This document shows, piece after piece, positions 18,870 to 26,874 of a stretch of DNA of 54,027 bases. A program made the position numbers and the translations under genes. The notes under the pieces were generated by a model that saw only the letters and a program-made list of their open reading frames with translations, ran no database searches and was not told the origin of the DNA. The stretch's first letter is position 1; every line of letters starts with the position of its first letter. The stretch spans positions 1-54,027 of the forward strand of contig JAJCYM010000044.1 in assembly GCA_029262895.1 (NCBI GenBank), written 5' to 3'. This DNA comes from Roseivirga sp. GTDB taxonomy: Bacteria > Bacteroidota > Bacteroidia > Cytophagales > Cyclobacteriaceae.

Positions 18870-19649
18870 CTAATTTGTGGTGTCATCGAGTTTATTGAAA
18901 GTAATCATCGATCGGATTTCTTTCACATATTCAGCACCTCTCGCAGAGTATTTTTCCAAACCGACTGCTAACGCGTAGCCGGTTGGGGCTTTTCCTGCTT
19001 CGCGGAGCCGTCTGCGCTCATCTCTTAGTTTCTGATAAACTGGGTGTGAATTGAGATGTAAAACGTAGGTTGCTACCGCATCGTTGACGGTTGTGAACTT
19101 CTGCACTTCATGGGTTTCGCCTTTGATACGTCTAACTGGCACAATACCGCAACCGGTGGTGAAGCACCATTGGCCAAAGAGATTGTTAGCGACTCTGGCA
19201 AACTTGCTAGTTCCCCAAGCCGATTCATTGGCAGCCTGGGCCAAAAATAAGGCCTCTGGTATAACATCAACTTTATTGAGTAGCTCTGACCAAGTTGCTT
19301 TTGACTTGGCAGTAAAAGGGCCTAGCCGAAACCTTTTGGCCATTTTACTTAACCATTGCATTTCCTTAGCAGCGAGGCTTCCCTGCTTTTGATAAGCATC
19401 GGAGAGATTTTTAATCCGTTTGTGATCTCTTTCCAGCTTTGCATTTTCCTCTTTCACCATGGGCAAGAGGAAGTCGAAAAACAACTTTTTCTTCTCCTTT
19501 ACATTCCGATAAATGGAAAAGTCTGGCAACTTATAAATCCGAGGAGCTATCAAAGCGGAGTCGAGGGAGACTTCCTCTTTTTGACGCGCCTCACCAAAGT
19601 GGGCACAAGAGATGATCAGTAAAAATGAAATCGCGCAGATGCGATTCAT
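18870..19649 (-). CDS. Bax-like glucosaminidase-domain protein
   Basis: A 259-residue protein. A short hydrophobic leader ends in an L-I-I-S-C box (Cys15), compatible with a lipoprotein. The glucosaminidase domain is at about 110-250, with the catalytic-type Glu142 in AQAANESAWGTSKFA and the family motifs NNLFGQWCF and KFTTVNDAVATYVLHLNSHP. This matches the Bax / mannosyl-glycoprotein endo-beta-N-acetylglucosaminidase family, which cleaves peptidoglycan glycan. A lysine-rich helical region precedes it. Monocistronic on the minus strand. Confidence 0.87.
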   Translation of the reverse strand: MNRICAISFLLIISCAHFGEARQKEEVSLDSALIAPRIYKLPDFSIYRNVKEKKKLFFDFLLPMVKEENAKLERDHKRIKNLSDAYQKQGSLAAKEMQWLSKMAKRFRLGPFTAKSKATWSELLNKVDVIPEALFLAQAANESAWGTSKFARVANNLFGQWCFTTGCGIVPVRRIKGETHEVQKFTTVNDAVATYVLHLNSHPVYQKLRDERRRLREAGKAPTGYALAVGLEKYSARGAEYVKEIRSMITFNKLDDTTN

Positions 19650-19724
19650 TGTTTTGTTTTCTGGGTGAAAGCCAACATCTCGTGCAAATTTACGAGAATA
19701 AACGATCTCTTCTTGAACCGTTGT

Positions 19725-20630
19725 CTATTGATACAAATCCCCATTGAGATATCTCAACCCTGAATCAACTATTACTGTGACCACTTTTTTGTCAGAACCA
19801 ATTACCCGAGCTCTCTGCATAGCAGCCCATACATTGGCTCCAGAGGTAGTTCCACCAAAGATGCCTTCCATTCTGGCGAGCTTTCTGGCTGTTTCATAGG
19901 CGTCTTCATCTGTGACAGAGATTACTTCATCTACTAAGTCTTCTCTAAATATAGATGGCTTGAAGGAAAGCCCAATACCTTCCAGTTTATGTGAACCTGA
20001 AGTATCTCCACCTGAGATATTGCGCACATGATAAGGTTCCATGGCGATGCATCTAACATTGGGAATTTCTTTTTTGAATATTTCAGCGTTACCAGAAAAG
20101 CAGCCTCCCCCACCAACTCCCATTACAAACTCATGGATATCCGTTCCGAGCACATCCATGATTTCCTTGGCCATTTGATGGTATGCATTTCTATTATCAA
20201 CATTATTGACTTGGTCTGCCCAAAAAGTATTGGGTGCCGTGCTTAATTCTTTAACTCTGGCGATCATATCATCAATAAGCTTTGCAGTCAACCGGCCATT
20301 GTCACTTGGAATTAATTCTAATTCGGCACCAAAAGCTCGCATGGTCTGAAGTTTTTCCCCAGCAAAGGCATCCGAAGACACCAGGTGTGCATGGTATCCT
20401 TTGGTTGCACATACCATAGCTAAAGAGCTGCCGGTGCTGCCTCCGGTGTATTCAACCACTCGGCCACCTGGCTCAAGTTCACCCCTCCGTTCCGCTCCTT
20501 CAATCATGGATAAGGCCATGCGATCCTTCATACTCCCTGTCGGATTGCCTCCCTCGTATTTTACATAGATTTCCGCACTACCCGGTTCTGATAGTCTTTC
20601 CAATTTAATTAACGGTGTATTCCCAATCAT
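19725..20630 (-). CDS. Cysteine-synthase-like PLP enzyme (fold type II)
   Basis: A 301-residue protein from the ATG at 20630. PLP-binding Lys35 lies in GNPTGSMKDRMA. The substrate loop is EYTGGSTGSSLA, where housekeeping CysK has a TSGNTG motif. The glycine loop is VMGVGGGGCFSGNAE. The C-terminal part has IFGGTTSGANVWAA. The frame extends upstream to 20864, but that part overlaps the MarR gene and is not conserved. The 20630 ATG sits one base after the MarR stop, which fits translational coupling. Likely a beta-replacement enzyme using O-acetylserine or a related substrate; the altered loop argues for a subfamily distinct from CysK. Confidence 0.87.
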   Translation of the reverse strand: MIGNTPLIKLERLSEPGSAEIYVKYEGGNPTGSMKDRMALSMIEGAERRGELEPGGRVVEYTGGSTGSSLAMVCATKGYHAHLVSSDAFAGEKLQTMRAFGAELELIPSDNGRLTAKLIDDMIARVKELSTAPNTFWADQVNNVDNRNAYHQMAKEIMDVLGTDIHEFVMGVGGGGCFSGNAEIFKKEIPNVRCIAMEPYHVRNISGGDTSGSHKLEGIGLSFKPSIFREDLVDEVISVTDEDAYETARKLARMEGIFGGTTSGANVWAAMQRARVIGSDKKVVTVIVDSGLRYLNGDLYQ

Positions 20631-20631
20631 G

Positions 20632-21117
20632 TCAATCGGTTTTTCGGTGTTGTAGAATTCTTTCCCTAAAACTCTGTTGTCGAATGTCCTGCTCCAGCAT
20701 TTCCAGTGAGTCCAGAAAGACCTCATTTTTCTGAAGCATTTTTCTGATGGATTCCTGACCCCCAAACCATATTTTTTCAAAACCGGGTAAGGCCTTTTTG
20801 GACTTCTTAGAAAGCCGCAATTGTCGCTTTCTATTGTCAGCAGTATCGCTGACCACATCAACATAGCCGCGTTCTTTCATCTTGTTTATCATCTTCACAA
20901 TGGCCGGCTGCGAAAGTTGAAAGGCCTCTGCCATTTCAGTCATGGTTCTGGTCTCGTATTTCTTGAGAAATAGAAAGACCAAATGCCAGTTGGGCTCTAT
21001 GTCCAGGCCTTCCGATTTGTAGACCTCCCTTATACTATAGAGCATAGAATCACTCAATCGTTTGAGTCTGGCGATCATCCCCAAATGTCCTAGCTCATTT
21101 AAAAAATCCTCTTGCAT
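20632..21117 (-). CDS. MarR-family transcriptional regulator
   Basis: A 161-residue protein. Winged-helix core at about 55-115 (MTEMAEAFQLSQPAIVKMIN, KMKERGYVDVVSDTADNRK, RQLRLSKKSKK). It ends one base before the start of the cysteine-synthase-like gene. Two matching palindromes lie just upstream (21126-21139 and 21158-21171), so the protein probably represses its own operon. The ligand is unknown; a sulfur or electrophile signal would suit the partner enzyme, but that is inference. Confidence 0.9.
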   Translation of the reverse strand: MQEDFLNELGHLGMIARLKRLSDSMLYSIREVYKSEGLDIEPNWHLVFLFLKKYETRTMTEMAEAFQLSQPAIVKMINKMKERGYVDVVSDTADNRKRQLRLSKKSKKALPGFEKIWFGGQESIRKMLQKNEVFLDSLEMLEQDIRQQSFRERILQHRKTD

Positions 21118-21125
21118 CGTATTTA

Positions 21126-21171
21126 CTTAACGGGTTAAGCAAATATATTCAAAAATACTTAACTGGTTAGG
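21126..21171 (-). promoter_or_regulatory. Paired MarR operators flanking a -7 element
   Basis: Site 1 is CTTAACGGGTTAAG (21126-21139), a palindrome apart from its centre. Site 2 is CTTAACTGGTTAGG (21158-21171). Starts are 32 bp apart, about three helical turns. Between them, on the minus strand, TATATTTG (21140-21147) fits the Bacteroidota -7 consensus TAnnTTTG. The arrangement suits repression of the MarR/cysteine-synthase-like operon. Confidence 0.65.
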
Positions 21172-21319
21172 CATTTTGACACAAAACAGTTGTTTTTACT
21201 TATGAGCGAATCACTATTTATTTCTGCAATTGGCGCCCTAAGAAAAAGATTCAAAAAACCTGCTCATGTTTTCTCCGGGCAGGAGACTCACCTTCAGAAA
21301 CAAAAAACTAAAACCAATT

Positions 21320-22699
21320 ATGAAAAAAATCCAAATTTTTTGTGCCCTTCTTATTTTGGGTATAAGTGCATGCTCAGACAGTATTGACAACGTGGTGCCG
21401 GAAAGCATGGCACCACAAGCAAGCTTAAGCTATCAAGACTTTATTTTTACTTATCTCTCAAGCTCAAACGAGGAAAGCTTAAAATTCTTTCTGGCCAATG
21501 ATAAGGACAAAGTCAATCAATCTTTGAAAATGATAAACGCCAATAATGGCACTAATTATTCGGAAGAAAATTTAATGCCTGTCGAATATCTCCTTAACAT
21601 GAACAATTTGGTCAAAAAGGAGAGGGCTCTTCTTCCAAATCTTGAGATTTTAGATGAAAAGACCCTCGAAATAGTTCAAATGGACTTTCCCGGTCTTTCT
21701 CTTGCTCAGATCACTCCGAATGAAGAAAACCTGCGCAAGTATTATGAACGCAAATTGGAATATGCCGGGTTCGAAAAGCTCTCGATAAATCAACTTGTGC
21801 CATTCTCTGAGCAGCCTGTAACTGTCCAAGATTTACTCGATGCACTGGCAATAGCCGGAAAGGTACTTTGTCCTGAAGAAAATTGGTTGCTCGTACTTCA
21901 TCCTTTAAAAGCAATCTCCATACTAGCATCAATATTCGAAACAGAGCTCATCATGGAAAAGTGGTTTGGAAATGGGCTGCTTGCTGCGTTAGTTTTTGGC
22001 AGTGACATAGAACAAGACGTGCCGGCAAATGCTGTTAAACATGCACTTTGGAATTATACAATCGCAGACAATATACAAGGCCTACCATGGCCAATTGGTA
22101 ACAAGAGTATTGGCCTGCATATCGCTGAAGAATGGACTTATGCCCATGAACAATGTAGCGGTCCAAATGCTGCCAATGCCATGGACTTGCATAACAATAA
22201 GATTGGTCGAGATATCTTTAACGAGTGGGACGATTTATCCGAAAGCATTTTGAAAATAAGGCTGTTTGAAAAAATGCATGATGCTTTGCCTGCGTGTAAT
22301 ACTATTGAATCTATACAAACCAAGCCGAATACAAGAATGGTGTACACCCATTATATAGATGCCGCAGGAGCAAAACAAGAGAATAACTGTAATCCTATGC
22401 AAGTATCGATTACAGCTGACAGACCATATACCGGACCGGGTTCTTACTCCTGGGTGTCAAATGTATCTGGACATACCGGGAGTTTGACCTATAAATGGTC
22501 TATGAACAATATTGAGATTGGTACAGGGCCAAACTTAACGACAAATATTTCAGACAGTATGTTCGATATTTTCGGAACTGCCACTATTTGGCTGGAAGTC
22601 AGGAGTTCGACCCATCAACGAAAGTCTATGTACGTAGGGTTGTTCAAGGGTTCAGGAACAGGTGATGAACTTCCCGGTGATCCCGGTCCTGTAAACTAA
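21320..22699 (+). CDS. Tandem paralogous lipoprotein, copy 1 (DUF6973-like core)
   Basis: A 459-residue protein from the ATG at 21320; an open frame reaches 21266 but the lipoprotein leader fixes the start. Lipobox GISAC with Cys18. Residues 30-170 form a helical N-terminal domain shared by all three copies (MINANNGTNYSEENL, RKYYERKLEYAGFEKL). The core (about 175-310) carries NAVKHALWNY, GLHIAEEWTYAHEQ and AMDLHNNKIGRD, conserved His/Glu/Asp/Asn residues reminiscent of DUF6973-type domains and suggestive of a hydrolase. An Ig-like C-terminal domain (about 350-445) ends in an Asp/Gly/Pro tail. Probably an outer-membrane, possibly surface, lipoprotein. Function unknown. Confidence 0.85.
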   Translation: MKKIQIFCALLILGISACSDSIDNVVPESMAPQASLSYQDFIFTYLSSSNEESLKFFLANDKDKVNQSLKMINANNGTNYSEENLMPVEYLLNMNNLVKKERALLPNLEILDEKTLEIVQMDFPGLSLAQITPNEENLRKYYERKLEYAGFEKLSINQLVPFSEQPVTVQDLLDALAIAGKVLCPEENWLLVLHPLKAISILASIFETELIMEKWFGNGLLAALVFGSDIEQDVPANAVKHALWNYTIADNIQGLPWPIGNKSIGLHIAEEWTYAHEQCSGPNAANAMDLHNNKIGRDIFNEWDDLSESILKIRLFEKMHDALPACNTIESIQTKPNTRMVYTHYIDAAGAKQENNCNPMQVSITADRPYTGPGSYSWVSNVSGHTGSLTYKWSMNNIEIGTGPNLTTNISDSMFDIFGTATIWLEVRSSTHQRKSMYVGLFKGSGTGDELPGDPGPVN

Positions 22700-22729
22700 T
22701 ATCCTTTTAGATATAGTTTAATCAATAAT

Positions 22730-22768
22730 AAAAACTGCTTGGCCCTTAATTGGTCAAGCAGTTTTTTT
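22730..22768 (+). terminator. Intrinsic terminator of lipoprotein copy 1
   Basis: AAAAACTGCTTG pairs with CAAGCAGTTTTT around a short loop and is followed by further T residues. Near-identical hairpins follow copies 2 and 3, so the terminator is part of the duplicated cassette. Confidence 0.88.
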
Positions 22769-22820
22769 AATGTTAAGTCTTCTCTTTTCAGTCCATTGAG
22801 TCCTCTAAGAATAAAAAAAT

Positions 22821-22900
22821 AAAAAACCTGCTTACCTCTCCTACAATCGGAAGACTACCCCTACAGAAATATATAACTACAATTAATTAAACTATTCATT
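22821..22900 (+). promoter_or_regulatory. Conserved leader before lipoprotein copy 2
   Basis: An 80-bp block with CTGCTTACCTCTCCT near its start and an AT-rich run up to the ATG. The same block precedes copy 3 at 24391-24472 with few changes. A weaker version precedes copy 1 (about 21255-21319). It probably contains the promoter, but I see no clear TTTG/TAnnTTTG pair. Confidence 0.5.
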
Positions 22901-24274
22901 ATGAAAAAAATTCAAATTTTTTGTGCCGCTCTGATTCTGGGTATAAGTGCATGCTCAGACAGTATTGACAATGTAGTGCCAGACAGCATTGCATCACAAG
23001 AAAGCTTAAGCTATGAAGACTTTATTTCTACTTACCTCTCAAGCTCGGACGAGGGAAGCTTGAAATACTTTCTGGCCAATGATAAGGACAAAGTGAATCA
23101 GTCTTTGGAGATGATCAACGCCAATAATGGCACTAATTATTCGGAAGAAAATCTAATGCCTATCGAATATCTCCTTAGTATGACCAATTTGGTCAAAAAA
23201 GAGAGGGCTCTTCTTCCAAATCTTAAGATTTTAGATGAAAATACCCTCGAAACAGTTCAAATGGACTTTCCTGGCCTTTCTCTTGCTCAGATCACTCCGA
23301 ACGAAGAAAATCTGCGCAAGTATTATGAACGCAAATTGGAATATGCCGGGTTCGAAAAGCTCTCCATAAATCAAACTGTGCCATTCGATGAGGAACAGTT
23401 AACTATTCAGGAAATAGTCGATGCTTTAGAAGACGCGACTGGCTTATGTATACAAGAAATCTTGTTTATTTATATACACCCACTTAAGGCACCCTCCATT
23501 CTGTCAGCGACTCTAAGGACCCTAAACCAAATGGAGAACTGGTTTCCAGCAGGCAACATGGATGCAACTGCTTTTGGTGGAGCCGGGGAACAAGATGTAC
23601 AATCAAATGCGCTTAGACATGCGCTCTGGAATTACAACCTTGCAAAGGAAATAGCCGCTCTACCATTTCCACTTGGCAGTAAGAGTATCGGACTACATAT
23701 TGCTGAAGAATGGACCTATGCCCATGAACAATGTGGTCCTGAGAACGCTGCTAAAGGCATGGACTTACACAACAATAAGGTTGGTCGAGATTTATTTAAC
23801 AACCTGGACAATCTATCCGAAGAGGCTTTGAGATTAAACTTATTTAAAAAAATGCGTAGGGCCTGGCCTGCATGTAATACCATTGCATCTGTACAAGCAG
23901 CCCCAGTTAGTAGCATGGTTTATACCCATCACATGAATGCTGGAGTAAATACAGAGAATAATTGTACCCCCATGCAAGTGTCTGTCACAGCCAATAGGCC
24001 TTATAACGGACCTGACATTTACTCTTGGGTGACCAGTGTATCTGGAAGTTCTGGCGCATTGACCTATGACTGGTATTGGAATAACGTTCCGATTGGCGGA
24101 GGCCCCAACTTGTTGGCAAATATTACAGATAGTATGTTCAATAGTAACGGATTAGCAACAATTAAGATAGAGATTATGAGTTCAAGCCGTCAAAGAAAGG
24201 TTGTTTATGTTTCAGTGTATAACACCTCGGGAGGACCCACTGGAGGCGGAGGCGGAGGTGGTCCGATAATTTAA
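22901..24274 (+). CDS. Tandem paralogous lipoprotein, copy 2 (DUF6973-like core, divergent middle)
   Basis: A 457-residue protein with the same lipobox (GISAC, Cys18) and the same N-terminal domain as copy 1, nearly identical at base level up to about residue 165. The middle (about 166-235) is clearly different from copies 1 and 3: DEEQLTIQEIVDALEDATG replaces their EQPVT... segment, and the Cys pattern changes. The catalytic-looking motifs are kept as NALRHALWNY, GLHIAEEWTYAHEQ and GMDLHNNKVGRD. The Ig-like C-terminal domain resembles copy 3 and ends in a run of seven glycines. The middle region probably sets specificity. Not in an operon with copy 1, since each copy has its own terminator. 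Confidence 0.85.
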   Translation: MKKIQIFCAALILGISACSDSIDNVVPDSIASQESLSYEDFISTYLSSSDEGSLKYFLANDKDKVNQSLEMINANNGTNYSEENLMPIEYLLSMTNLVKKERALLPNLKILDENTLETVQMDFPGLSLAQITPNEENLRKYYERKLEYAGFEKLSINQTVPFDEEQLTIQEIVDALEDATGLCIQEILFIYIHPLKAPSILSATLRTLNQMENWFPAGNMDATAFGGAGEQDVQSNALRHALWNYNLAKEIAALPFPLGSKSIGLHIAEEWTYAHEQCGPENAAKGMDLHNNKVGRDLFNNLDNLSEEALRLNLFKKMRRAWPACNTIASVQAAPVSSMVYTHHMNAGVNTENNCTPMQVSVTANRPYNGPDIYSWVTSVSGSSGALTYDWYWNNVPIGGGPNLLANITDSMFNSNGLATIKIEIMSSSRQRKVVYVSVYNTSGGPTGGGGGGGPII

Positions 24275-24304
24275 TGCCGCTTTCTATATAGTTTAATAAA
24301 AAAT

Positions 24305-24339
24305 AAAACTGCTTGACTTTAGTTGGTCAGGCAGTTTTT
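24305..24339 (+). terminator. Intrinsic terminator of lipoprotein copy 2
   Basis: AAAACTGCTTGAC pairs with GGTCAGGCAGTTTT, allowing one G-U pair, followed by TG. Equivalent to the hairpins after copies 1 and 3. Confidence 0.85.
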
Positions 24340-24390
24340 GTTTTCAATATCAAAATCTACTCTCTCTGCACATTGACAGTTTCAGAAAAA

Positions 24391-24472
24391 AATAAAAAAA
24401 CTGCTTACCTCTCCTGCAATTAAAAGACTACGCTGTAGAAACAAATAAATACAGTCAATCAAACAATTTATT
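24391..24472 (+). promoter_or_regulatory. Conserved leader before lipoprotein copy 3
   Basis: Matches the leader before copy 2: ACTGCTTACCTCTCCTGCAA, then AAGACTAC, then an AT-rich stretch to ATGAAAAAAATT. The conservation is higher than expected for spacer DNA and suggests shared control of the copies. Confidence 0.5.
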
Positions 24473-25855
24473 ATGAAAAAAATTAAAATTTTTTGTGTCG
24501 CTCTGATTCTGGGTATAAGTGCATGCTCAGACAGTATTGACAGTGTGGTGCCGGATAACATCGCACCACAAGCCGCCTTAAGCTATGAAGACTTTATTTC
24601 TACTTATTTAACAAGCTCAGACGAGACAAGCCTAAAATACTTTCTGGCCAATGATAAGGACAAAGTGAATCAGTCTTTGCAGATGATCAACGCCAATAAT
24701 GGCACTAATTACTCAGAAGCAAATCTAGTACCTGTAGAATATATCGTTGGTATGACTGATCTGATCAAAAAAGAGATGGCTCTTCTTCCGAATCTCAGCG
24801 TCTTAGACGAAAGGTCTCTTGAAATAGTTCAAATGGACTTTCCCGGCCTTTCTCTTTCTCAGATCACTCCGAACGCAGAAAACCTGCGCAAGTATTATGA
24901 GCGCAAATTGGAATATGCCGGGTTCGAAAAGCTCTCGATAAATCAACATGTGCCATTCTCTGAGCAGCCTGTAACTCTCCAAGGTTTACTCGATTTGCTA
25001 GCAAAAGCCGGAAAGGTACTTTGTCCTGAAGAAAATTGGTTGCTTGTACTTCATCCTTTAAAAGCAATCACCATACTAGCATCAATATTCGAAACAGAGG
25101 TCGTCATGGAAAGTTGGTTTGGAAATGGGCTGTTTGCTGCGTTACTTTTTGGCAGTGACATAGAACAAGACGTGCAGGCAAATGCTGTTAAACATGCACT
25201 TTGGAACTATATAATTGCAGACAATATACAAGGCCTGCTATGGCCAATTGGTAACAAAAGCATTGGATTGCATATAGCAGAAGAATGGACCTACGCTCAT
25301 GAACAATGTAGTGGGCCAAACGCTGCCAACGCCATGGACTTACACAACAATAAGATTGGCCGCGACATATTCACCAAATGGGACGACCTAGATGGAAGCG
25401 CTTTGAAGGCAATATTATTTGATGAAATGTATGATGCCTGGCCCGCGTGTGACTCCATTCCATCTGTAGAAGCCAGCCCAGTACAAAACCTGGTATACAC
25501 ACACTATGTTGATGCAGGCGGCACAAAACGCGCGAATAACTGTAACCCTATGCAAGTGTCTGTTACAGCCAACCGACCATATAACGGACCTGATCTGTAC
25601 TCCTGGGTATCTAACGTAACAGGCCATTCCGGCACTTTGAGCTATAAATGGTATTGGAACAATGTTCAGATTGGTTCAGGACCAAACTTGTTGGCCAATA
25701 TCGATGATAGCATGTTCGACAGCAATGGAAGAGCTACAATTAAGCTTGACATCAAGAGTTCGACTCATCAACGAAAGGTTATTTATGTTACGGTGTACAA
25801 AAGCTCAGGACCAAAAGTTATTGGAGGCGGAGGTTCCGGGGATCCAATAATTTAA
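24473..25855 (+). CDS. Tandem paralogous lipoprotein, copy 3 (DUF6973-like core)
   Basis: A 460-residue protein with lipobox GISAC (Cys18). The middle and core (about 165-310) are almost identical to copy 1, including ENWLLVLHPLKAI, NAVKHALWNY, GLHIAEEWTYAHEQ and AMDLHNNKIGRD. In contrast, part of the N-terminal domain (VEYIVGMTDLIKKEMALLPN) and the tail differ. The C-terminal Ig-like domain is closer to copy 2 and ends in GGGGSGDPII. The mix of affinities shows that the copies have exchanged segments. The stop codon runs straight into TTTAACCCGGATAAT-type sequence, the end of the MITE-like element seen at 16141. Confidence 0.85.
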   Translation: MKKIKIFCVALILGISACSDSIDSVVPDNIAPQAALSYEDFISTYLTSSDETSLKYFLANDKDKVNQSLQMINANNGTNYSEANLVPVEYIVGMTDLIKKEMALLPNLSVLDERSLEIVQMDFPGLSLSQITPNAENLRKYYERKLEYAGFEKLSINQHVPFSEQPVTLQGLLDLLAKAGKVLCPEENWLLVLHPLKAITILASIFETEVVMESWFGNGLFAALLFGSDIEQDVQANAVKHALWNYIIADNIQGLLWPIGNKSIGLHIAEEWTYAHEQCSGPNAANAMDLHNNKIGRDIFTKWDDLDGSALKAILFDEMYDAWPACDSIPSVEASPVQNLVYTHYVDAGGTKRANNCNPMQVSVTANRPYNGPDLYSWVSNVTGHSGTLSYKWYWNNVQIGSGPNLLANIDDSMFDSNGRATIKLDIKSSTHQRKVIYVTVYKSSGPKVIGGGGSGDPII

Positions 25856-25889
25856 CCCGGATAATCCCTTCTATATAGTCTGATAAAAA

Positions 25890-25927
25890 TAAAAACTGCT
25901 TGACTTATCACTGGTCAGGCAGTTTTT
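25890..25927. terminator. Bidirectional terminator between lipoprotein copy 3 and fetB
   Basis: AAAAACTGCTTGAC and GGTCAGGCAGTTTTT form a stem with T-runs in both directions. It ends copy 3 on the plus strand and the convergent FetB-like gene on the minus strand. Confidence 0.85.
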
Positions 25928-25966
25928 GTTTTCAATATTGGATACCCTTGTTTTCGTACTCAAAAA

Positions 25967-26683
25967 TCAATGGCTCTTGACAAAATGAGTCTTTACCAAA
26001 CTCAAGAAAACCGTTGCCGAAATCCCTGCTGAGCCAAATATCATACACATTACAACCATTTGATACCTGGCGGCTATAAATGGGGAAACCCCGGAAAGAA
26101 TCTGCCCCGTCATCATACCCGGAATAGATACCAGTCCCACGGCAAAAAGTGAATTAGTAATTGGAATCAAGGCGGCCTTTAAGGCAATTTTGCGTGCTTC
26201 ATAATAGTCCAAATCCCTGCTCATCTCCGCAGTAAGCCGTTCTCCGGCCAGACTAATACTGTTCATTGAATTGGCAAAAATCATCCCTGCCAAGGGTATC
26301 ATATAATTAGGCAAATACCAGGGGTGCAATTCCAATACGCCCTGAGTCACCAATATCAGCACGGTACTGCCCCCAATAACTATGGAGATTAATACCTTGC
26401 CGTAAAGCTGTTTCTTGGGAATATCAACCGTTCGCAGCGCAATCCAGCCTGCTGCCAACAACATCACAACCAGCACCAATATCACCACCCAGCCTGTTTC
26501 AGTCTCGAAGATATAGGTAAGGAAGAATCCAATCAGAAGGAGCTGGATCACCATTCTTGCTACAGCATAAATACCTTTTCCAAAGCCAAGCTTCCACTTC
26601 CACATGATAAAAAGCACAGCGACAACCGGAAGAAATGCAATTAACAGGTTTATGGCAGGGATGGTCTGGACAGGGTCTTTCAT
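25967..26683 (-). CDS. fetB: FetB/UPF0014-family ABC permease without adjacent ATPase
   Basis: A 238-residue protein with about seven hydrophobic membrane segments. Family motifs are RMVIQLLLIGFFLTYIFE, the central PNYMIPLAGMIFANSMNSIS, the ER-rich loop and PGMMTGQILSGVSPFIAARYQ. It matches FetB (YbbM), the permease of a putative iron exporter that works with the ATPase FetA. No ATPase gene lies nearby on either strand, so the partner must be encoded elsewhere. A minus-strand TATATTTG (26737-26744) is a candidate -7 element 54 bp upstream of the ATG. Slightly shorter than the usual 250-260 residues. Confidence 0.87.
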   Translation of the reverse strand: MKDPVQTIPAINLLIAFLPVVAVLFIMWKWKLGFGKGIYAVARMVIQLLLIGFFLTYIFETETGWVVILVLVVMLLAAGWIALRTVDIPKKQLYGKVLISIVIGGSTVLILVTQGVLELHPWYLPNYMIPLAGMIFANSMNSISLAGERLTAEMSRDLDYYEARKIALKAALIPITNSLFAVGLVSIPGMMTGQILSGVSPFIAARYQMVVMCMIFGSAGISATVFLSLVKTHFVKSH

Positions 26684-26874
26684 GATGGTTTCATCGATGG
26701 GTTGTTGCTGAAAGAAAAGGCGAATTTATACCAAATCAAATATAATATGACCCGAATACAAGACATCAATGTCTCCTATTCAATTCACTATGAAAGGGTC
26801 CGGATTCCCTATTTATTATAGATCAGTAGTGATTGCCCCTGGAGCAACGATTTGAAATGTAGAGTCAGACCTGA

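Noticed and set aside
20631-20864. N-terminal extension of the cysteine-synthase-like gene
   Set aside because: It overlaps the MarR coding region in another frame and does not resemble the enzyme family; the ATG at 20630 fits both coupling and family length.
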